Below, one piece after another: positions 25,633 to 64,000 of a stretch of DNA of 64,000 nucleotides (position 1 is its first letter; each line of letters opens with the position of its first letter). The position numbers were made by a program, and so were the translations under genes. The notes below the pieces were generated by a model, which saw only the letters and a program-made list of their open reading frames with translations, made no database searches and had not been told where the DNA came from. Origin of the DNA: Valencia hispanica (taxonomy: Eukaryota > Chordata > Actinopteri > Cyprinodontiformes > Valenciidae); NCBI GenBank assembly GCA_963556495.2, contig OY747705.1, positions 23,797,501-23,861,500 on the forward strand. Direction: 5' to 3'.

Positions 25633-26278
25633 ATGGCAGAAGCTCTGGCTAAAATTCCCGATGTTGAGATTGATCCTGAGGGAACTTTTAAATACATACT
25701 CCTCAGAGTGAAAGTAAAAGATGGCGATGCACAGAAAGAGGTAGTACGAGGCACTAAAAGTGCAGAGTATCACAGTAAGTTAATAAGGTTTTAGGTTTGC
25801 TGCAAGAATAGCGTAAAATGCGTCGGCTTGAAGTGTGCAGATCAAAAACCACAAAATTCAGCTGCACAAATTTTAGCTTGCTTTCCAGAATGAATGTGGC
25901 AGACTATGGCTTTAGGAGCTTTAAAATCCAAATGGATGTATTTAATTAAGACAATTTTTATGTTCTCTTTAAAGATCACATATTTGATAAGGTCAATCCA
26001 GCTCTGGAGGCCTTAGGGATGGAGTGCAAATGCCTTGGAGGAGGGAAGATAGATCACAACAACAAGGACAAGAAGATCAGGGTGTTTGGTGAATCAACTG
26101 TGAGTTTGAATTCACAGATATTAAGATAGCTTCCTTCTTGAAATCTGGTTTCATATAGGTACTTTCTTTGCTTTTTTCTTTTCAGGCCTTTGGGAAAGCA
26201 GACCACTCCGTGTCTGTGGAGAAGCTGAAAACTGTCTACAATGATTATGAGGTCACTTGGTCCGATGACAAAAAATAA
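25633..26278 (+). CDS. phpt1: 14-kDa phosphohistidine phosphatase
   Basis: Cytosolic janus-family phosphatase that removes phosphate from histidine in proteins. Exons 25633-25774, 25975-26099 and 26186-26278, GT-AG, phases consistent, 119 residues (human about 125). Recognisable blocks are [16 protein letters not shown] at residues 8-23, RGTKSAEYH with the catalytic His at residue 47 (human His53), [10 protein letters not shown] with the basic substrate-binding site, DKKIRVFG and the C-terminal [12 protein letters not shown] chose the ATG at 25633 because the homology begins there and the length then fits. It lies between the selectins and FIRRM on the plus strand, with about 6 kb to the next gene. 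Confidence 0.95.
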
Positions 26279-28085
26279 GAACCGTCTTCTCATTTACAAA
26301 TGGCTCCCTTAAATATGACACCTAACCACAGAATCCTTTAACCCTCTGTTGTGTTATCTGATTTAAATACAGCATTAAACTCTTTGCTCCAAGTGAATAC
26401 TTGTATAAAACTCATGTTTTTTAAGCCCAAGTTTGGTCATTTTTGTTTGTTAAATGTGAAAGTTGTTTCGAGGCGTTCATCAGGGATCCTTAAATAGGTT
26501 ATTTTCCCAGTTTCTTTCCATTGGCATCTCTTCATGTGAATTGAAGTGTGTTTGCCAAGCGTAAAGTCCATTCAGGAAGGTGTGAGCAAGCTGGAATCAT
26601 AGACGCATCCTGTTGCGCTGCGGGAAAGTTTATTGTTTAAAGAGCCAGAGACAGCAAATAATTTTTTTTTTTCCTTTCCATTTTGGTCACACACTTTCAT
26701 TTATGGGAGGTGCCAATCAACCCTTTTCACCAAAAATGAAATTGAAGTAAATAGCCTTACTTTCTATTTAGAGTTATTAGTTTTTACAGTTTTAGCAAGT
26801 CGGAATTTTTTCATCACCATTACAGTTTTATTGCTATTGCATATCTTAAAACTTGCAGCTACTTTAAAAATCTCATCATATATAAAGGTGTACATATAAT
26901 CTAAAGCCTCAGATGTTTTGTTAGAGAACATTAGTGAACAAACAAACTGTACAAATCTGTGGAACAGTTTAAATAAGTTTCAGATTAAAGAACAGTAGTG
27001 TCCCAAACTTTGAATATTGAATAAAACTATAAGTCAAGCACTCAACAAATCTTTATAGAAAAGTAATACAAAAGTAATTAAAAGAAAGACTTAAATGTAT
27101 TTTGAAATTTGCCACAAGCTGTGAGAGGACAGAACAAATATCTGTGAGAAGGTGTTTTGGTCATGTTAGGCCAAAAATATACATTTTTGAGAAACAAAAA
27201 AAAAAAACTGCCATTAAGACCACCATCCCGGCATTGGAGTAGTCTCCCAACCAAATGAGATTGTTACAGCAACATTCAAATTATACTGTGGATGTCTTGA
27301 ATGTATTATTTATCTGAGATGGATCAAAAAGTATACATTTTGTGTTGTTTCTTTTTACTGTTTTTGATAGAAATTTAAAAGAAGAAAGAAGCTACAGTTT
27401 GTTTTTGGTTGTTTTTTTGTTGGGGGGGTATAATCAAATGTTACCTACGTTTTTTTTAGATTTGTTCTAAACAATGTCATCCCATTCTCTTGCTCAAGGG
27501 TTTCCCTTACCTCAGATTTGGTACAGTAAAAAAAATAAACATTAGCAGCAGACTGGCATGTCCAACTATGCAGACTAGAACAGATTTAGCTCCTCTGGTC
27601 ACACTGCCACCGCTCTCCTATGTTTTACTTGACCCTCATTAGAAGGAAGGTTAACACTGACTTTTGGCTGCGTTTAACCAGCCACCCAGTGACCTTAAAA
27701 AAAAAAAAAGAAGAGAAACATAGCAGAGATCCTTCTTTCCGGTTTCCTTTCTAATCCTGAGGTGGTTTCCTGCTTAGCGATAACCTCTACATTATCTGCA
27801 GACAGGAGGATCAGTATAGGAGGTAGCATTCTTAAGTGCTTTAGACACATCCTTTTCTTGGAAAATGTATTAATTACTGTAAAGACTCAATGAAGTGTAT
27901 TTTTTTAACAGACTAGAAAATCGCTGTAAGAGGGGAAACAAAAGAATGAGTCATGTCTGGAGGAGTACATTTCTCAACGTATTAAAAGGGCTTTTGTTAT
28001 ACTTTTATTTTCCTGTTATCAGCTACTGTCTTATTCTGTCACCCATGTCGCCTGTACATCGCAAGACAGCACAGAGACACAGAAG
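26279..28085 (+). other. PHPT1 3' UTR and intergenic DNA
   Basis: AATAAA at 27020-27025 is the first good polyadenylation signal I saw after the stop. A short Tc1-leader fragment ('gttagagaacattagtgaac') sits at about 26920-26940. Beyond that I see only AT-rich sequence and short A/T runs. Confidence 0.4.
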
Positions 28086-28089
28086 GACA

Positions 28090-28570
28090 GATAATTCAAT
28101 TTATTTATATAGCGCCGGTTTACAACCATCCACAAACACACTCATACCCAAGGGTTGGCACCATTCCTCTCTACTTTCTACACTGCAAACTTCACAACTC
28201 CCCAAGCTGCCATCTTAAGAAAATCTCCGATGACAGCTATAGTCAAGCCTCATCACAGGTTAAGATTACTCAGAATACAGACAGTGGACTTTGGGGACTG
28301 GTACCAGCAAAACCACCTCCTGATCAATGCTGATAGTGGATTTCCACAGGAGTAGACCCACAACACAAATACTGGTTAACTACCATGGAACTCATTTTGA
28401 GATAGTGGACCCTCACCTGGGTGTTCAACTGAACAGTAAACTGGACTGGAGCAGACTCCATCTGCTGAGGAGACTGAGATCTTTTGAAATACAGGGTGTG
28501 CTCCTGAAGACCTTTTTTCTTATTCTGTTGTGGCATCAGCGGAGGTTTGTGCCCTCTGGGTGCTTTTTTA
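28090..28570 (+). mobile_element. LINE reverse-transcriptase fragment
   Basis: After a 'ttcaatttatttatatagcgcc' piece of another retroposon, plus-strand frames show [13 protein letters not shown], then [25 protein letters not shown] and [10 protein letters not shown]: the C-terminal core of a non-LTR reverse transcriptase with frameshifts. It ends in the TA microsatellite. Related to, but more decayed than, the LINE at 12944. Confidence 0.75.
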
Positions 28571-28571
28571 G

Positions 28572-29713
<1,142 letters not shown>

Positions 29714-29808
<95 letters not shown>
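29714..29808. repeat. (CT)n then (TA)n compound microsatellite
   Basis: About 75 bp of CT repeats with one G interruption at 29760 are followed directly by about 20 bp of TA repeats. Confidence 0.97.
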
Positions 29809-30572
29809 AATTAATGCATTAATGTGGGTCGATTAATTTGTGGAATTAATGCCATTAATATTTTTAAGGCAATTAACGCATGCACAGAAGGACCTGCCCT
29901 GTTTACCCCACAATTAAACCCGTGCTCCTTTCTGTGCTCGCTTGTCACGTAAACAGTATGACAACTGTTTGATAACTGCAAATAATAACAGTGGGAACCA
30001 GGGAGTACTGTAAAGGTTCGGTGTTGATAAACAAATAATCCCTCTATTAGTCAGAAAATTTCAATTAAAAAATACTTAATACTTAATACTTTTCTCCCAG
30101 AGAGAAATTAAGTGTTAATTGTAGCTCATATTATTTAATTTTTCAAGGAGCTATTGTAGATCCTGATGGCTGTAAGCAGGAATGATCTCCTGTAGCAGTC
30201 TGTTTCGCAGCGAAACTGAAGAAGCCTCTGACCGAAGACACCGTTGTTGTAGGATAGTCCCATGAAGAGGATGCTCAGGGTTGTCCAAAATTGAATAAGA
30301 AACTGTCAGCTTTACATTCAGAAAATGTTAACAAGTTAGTTTGCCTTAGCAACTGGCTAAAAGATTAATAGGTAAAAAGCTCCACGTGTAAATGTGATTG
30401 TGGAATTCAAAACAAAAGTTTCATGCAAAAAAAGAGCAACAGCTTCCGGTTTCGTCCTTTATTTACACCAAAAATTTTACTTTTTCGGTCATATTTGGGA
30501 ATGATAACTAATCGTGATTAATTTACAGCTACCCTGTGATTAAATAGATTCAAATTTTTAATCATTTGACAG

Positions 30573-30577
<5 letters not shown>
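29809..30577. mobile_element. Non-autonomous hAT-like element with nested LINE tail
   Basis: The right end 'aatcatttgacagcccta' (30560-30577) is the mirror of a frequent fish hAT terminus (TAGGGCTGTCAAA), and both arms are rich in ATTAAT words. The left terminus has been replaced by or lost into the TA microsatellite. A minus-oriented LINE 3' tail ('gagctattgtagatcctgat' to 'gaagaggatgctcaggg') lies at 30090-30290. Confidence 0.55.

Positions 30578-30656
<79 letters not shown>
30578..30656. repeat. (TA)n microsatellite
   Basis: About 80 bp of TA repeats with one TG interruption, abutting the hAT-like terminus. Confidence 0.97.
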
Positions 30657-31960
30657 GCTGCACAGTTACGAAATAGTACAAAAGACAAAGTACTGTGCTC
30701 TGAAAATTGTATAAAGTATTGACAACAGGCGTACCGATATTGGTGGTAAAGAAAATCTGTACGTAGTGTGCAAAAGTTAAAACATTAAATAGTTATATTT
30801 TTAACTATGAGATTATTTTGTTTGAATCCTTACATTTTCGAGACTCCATTAAGAATATCACGTAAAATATAAAAACTGGCATTCCAAACAAATGAAAAAC
30901 GTGAAAAAATATACTAACACATATGTTTGTGAATGCAGTATACATTATTCAAAAGTTAATTTTTTTCAGTAACTCAATTTACTAAGGGAAGCAAATTATA
31001 TTTATATTAATTACACGCTGACTGATGTTTTTTCAGCCTTTATTTCTGTTCATTATTATATTTTTCCACTTACAGCTAATGAAAACACATTTAAGATTAG
31101 AATATTACTTCAGACCAATACCTAAACTAATTTTTTATGCAAAAATTTGAGTTAATAAATTATGATTAATACCTTCGTAAAGGTTATTAGTTTCAAAATG
31201 TGCTTTTGGTCTGACAAACAAGCCACTTTGGAATGCATATTGTTATTTCCTGAATTTGACAGTGAATACAATTATATTTCAGCTTGAGCATATCATAAAC
31301 ACAAATACATACAGGAGGTTGTGTTTATAAAAACATAAATGTACAGAATTAAGTGATATTTAAAAAAAAATGTTCAAAGGAAGACAAAGACAAAGGGAGA
31401 TATGACTTAAATTAGAAAGTATGCATGTTGTCATTTTAAATGACTTATTTGCAAGTCCAGTCAAAGTAGAGTTGGCATCCCAAGCACTGTTAGAAATTGT
31501 GGCTGAATAATGTGATATGCAAATTACCTTCGTGGCTAATTCAAGATTCCTGTTTTCTTTTTTGTTTAAATAACTTATATACTATATATAATATAAAAAC
31601 TAGAATATCATTGAAAATGTTACTTTTTTCAGTAATAAATGCAACTTGAATTTTTTTTTTTTCTGATTTAGAGGGATATTTTTTTATGAGACTGATTTCT
31701 AGACTGAAGGCTAGAATTCAGTTTGTCAGAAGATTTAAATCATAAATAAAAAGGATTTTTAATAAGTAAATGTCAACCTATTTCCATGTACTGTACAGTA
31801 CTCCACAGTTTGAGTTCACTTCAAAAACCGCAGTGTTTGTGTGTGTAACCAAACGTGTTTTTAATCACAGTTAAAATAGCATTTTGCTTCTATACACTTT
31901 TGCCTTTGTCATCATTATAAATGCGTTCAATGTATCCATTGGTTTACGGGCTTTGATTCC
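30657..31960. other. Intergenic DNA upstream of FIRRM
   Basis: AT-rich, without credible coding potential or a repeat I recognise. Confidence 0.4.
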
Positions 31961-31962
31961 AA

Positions 31963-32005
31963 CCAATCAGCGCACTGTATGGCAAATCACGTAGTTCTGA
32001 CGTCA
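31963..32005 (+). promoter_or_regulatory. FIRRM promoter: CCAAT box and CRE
   Basis: CCAAT at 31963-31967 and a perfect palindromic CRE, TGACGTCA, at 31998-32005, followed by a short GC-rich patch (ggcgcgcgg). No TATA box is seen. A probable untranslated first exon runs from about 32030 to the donor at 32195/32196 (ctcg|gtaag), and the next exon begins after 'tttcag' at 32336. Confidence 0.6.
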
Positions 32006-32415
32006 TATCCGATTTAAGCACAGGCGCGCGGTCTGTTTGTCCAAAATAAACTATCAACACCTTTTAACTTTGACATTTCTTAATAGCTTTACGGGCTTTT
32101 GGTGTAGAAAAGAGAGAAAACGTGTAACGTCAGGAAAAAGCGAGATAAAGGAACTGAAGCTTAATCTGGTACAAAAAGATTCGGTCCCGTGCTCGGTAAG
32201 AGTCCTAACCAGTTTAATTTCAGCACGCTAACTTTGAATGTAACATGCTTGTACTTGAAAGCTAATGTGTGCCCAGGTTCCTTCTTGCTAGTCAAAGCTT
32301 TAATTGACTTTTTGTTAACAACACCTAGTTTTCAGTGACTCCATGCCTCAGTGAGGGTCCTAAAATCCCCATCCTCGTGCCAGCGTTGACCAACACCGGT
32401 GGATATCATTTCATC

Positions 32416-55545
<23,130 letters not shown>

Positions 55546-55756
55546 CACTTTTATCTTATTTTAAAACCCTCAAGACTTTGTTCTGGTACAGTGAATTTGA
55601 TCTCTGCCAAGTTTGAATTTATTTTGCTGTGTTTAATAGTTTATTAAATGTATTTAAATATCGAGCATTTGTAATTTATTCTATCAGCTACATTTTCCTT
55701 ATTAATTCTGTTATATAATGTAAAGAAAGACATCAAACCATATTATGCAGTAAAAT

Positions 55757-55790
55757 TTTATTTAATCACCTACCAAAAAGTTCAAATAAA
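55757..55790. other. Opposed polyadenylation signals of FIRRM and SCYL3
   Basis: AATAAA on the plus strand (55785-55790) and AATAAA on the minus strand (55757-55762) lie 23 bp apart, each after its own gene's stop codon. FIRRM also has ATTAAA at 55643-55648. Confidence 0.5.
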
Positions 55791-56217
55791 TATTGGATTT
55801 TCTATTTCACATTCATTCAAAGTGCAAGCCTTAAGGGAATCAACCTTTGTCCAGCTAAAAGTTTATTTTGAGCTTGATGCCAATAGTTGATTTGGCACAT
55901 AAAAAAAAACAGCAAATGAAAGCAATGACATTTACCTCTAGTTATGATCCTTAACCATACTGAGGTGACTGTCAACTGGCAAACAATTATAAATGGCTTC
56001 TGTCAAAGTCTAGCACCATCAAGCAGCCCATATGTCCCACATTCCCATAATAAACAGTGATAAAAGATTTAGGCCCTCCTTGTTCTTACTGAATCATGTT
56101 ATCATGAGAAGCTGTTTTCAGCTTTGTGGGATATTGGCACTCCAGATGTGGTGCAAGGATTAAAAGTCTCCAGTGGTTGAGTTTTTTGCTCCAGATGGAG
56201 TTTTGTATCAAACATCA

Positions 56218-64000
<7,783 letters not shown>

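Overview
This is nuclear DNA of a vertebrate, almost certainly a percomorph-type teleost. The genes are split by GT-AG introns, and no prokaryotic features are seen. The background is AT-rich and full of Tc1/mariner, hAT and LINE fragments, CA/TA/CT microsatellites and a tRNA-derived SINE of kinds common in ray-finned fishes. The species cannot be fixed from the sequence.

Six protein-coding genes could be assembled exon by exon with consistent splice phases. (1) An alpha-tubulin gene (+, 3186-5361) has a first coding exon that is only the ATG. (2) and (3) Two tandem selectin genes lie on the minus strand. The one at 9943-12212 has a C-type lectin domain, EGF, two Sushi repeats, a membrane segment and a tail, like L-selectin. 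The one at 16844-19726 has lectin, EGF, six Sushi repeats, a membrane segment and a tail, like E-selectin. Both have a TATA box about 230-240 bp before the ATG and a consensus NF-kappaB site upstream of it. (4) PHPT1, protein-histidine phosphatase (+, 25633-26278). (5) FIRRM/C1orf112 (+, 24 coding exons, 32416-55545). (6) SCYL3, a pseudokinase (-, 56218-62189, 5' end outside the window), meeting FIRRM tail to tail. Selectins, FIRRM and SCYL3 are also neighbours in human 1q24, so this is an old vertebrate block; PHPT1 is an unexpected member.

Much of the rest is mobile DNA, often nested. The best resolved case is a 2.72 kb element (13114-15833) with 11-bp inverted ends and a TA target duplication. 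It sits inside a LINE reverse-transcriptase fragment and carries pieces of a THAP-domain gene and possibly a YqaJ-associated gene, facing each other, which fits the ISL2EU type. One FIRRM intron holds two hAT elements, each with a perfect 8-bp target duplication. The 7-kb last FIRRM intron holds a complete but dead Tc1 element, a three-unit 605-bp tandem array, an old LINE fragment and a TTAA-flanked MITE. A SCYL3 intron holds a hAT-like element nested in a Tc1 remnant.

The selectins act in leukocyte-endothelium adhesion. FIRRM acts in recombination and mitosis, SCYL3 in membrane and cytoskeletal scaffolding, PHPT1 in histidine dephosphorylation, and tubulin in microtubules. They form no pathway together; their adjacency is inherited synteny. 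I found no wholly new system. The observations most worth checking are the selectin kappaB promoters, a calcium-site substitution in the two-Sushi selectin, the THAP element, and the overlapping FIRRM/SCYL3 3' ends.
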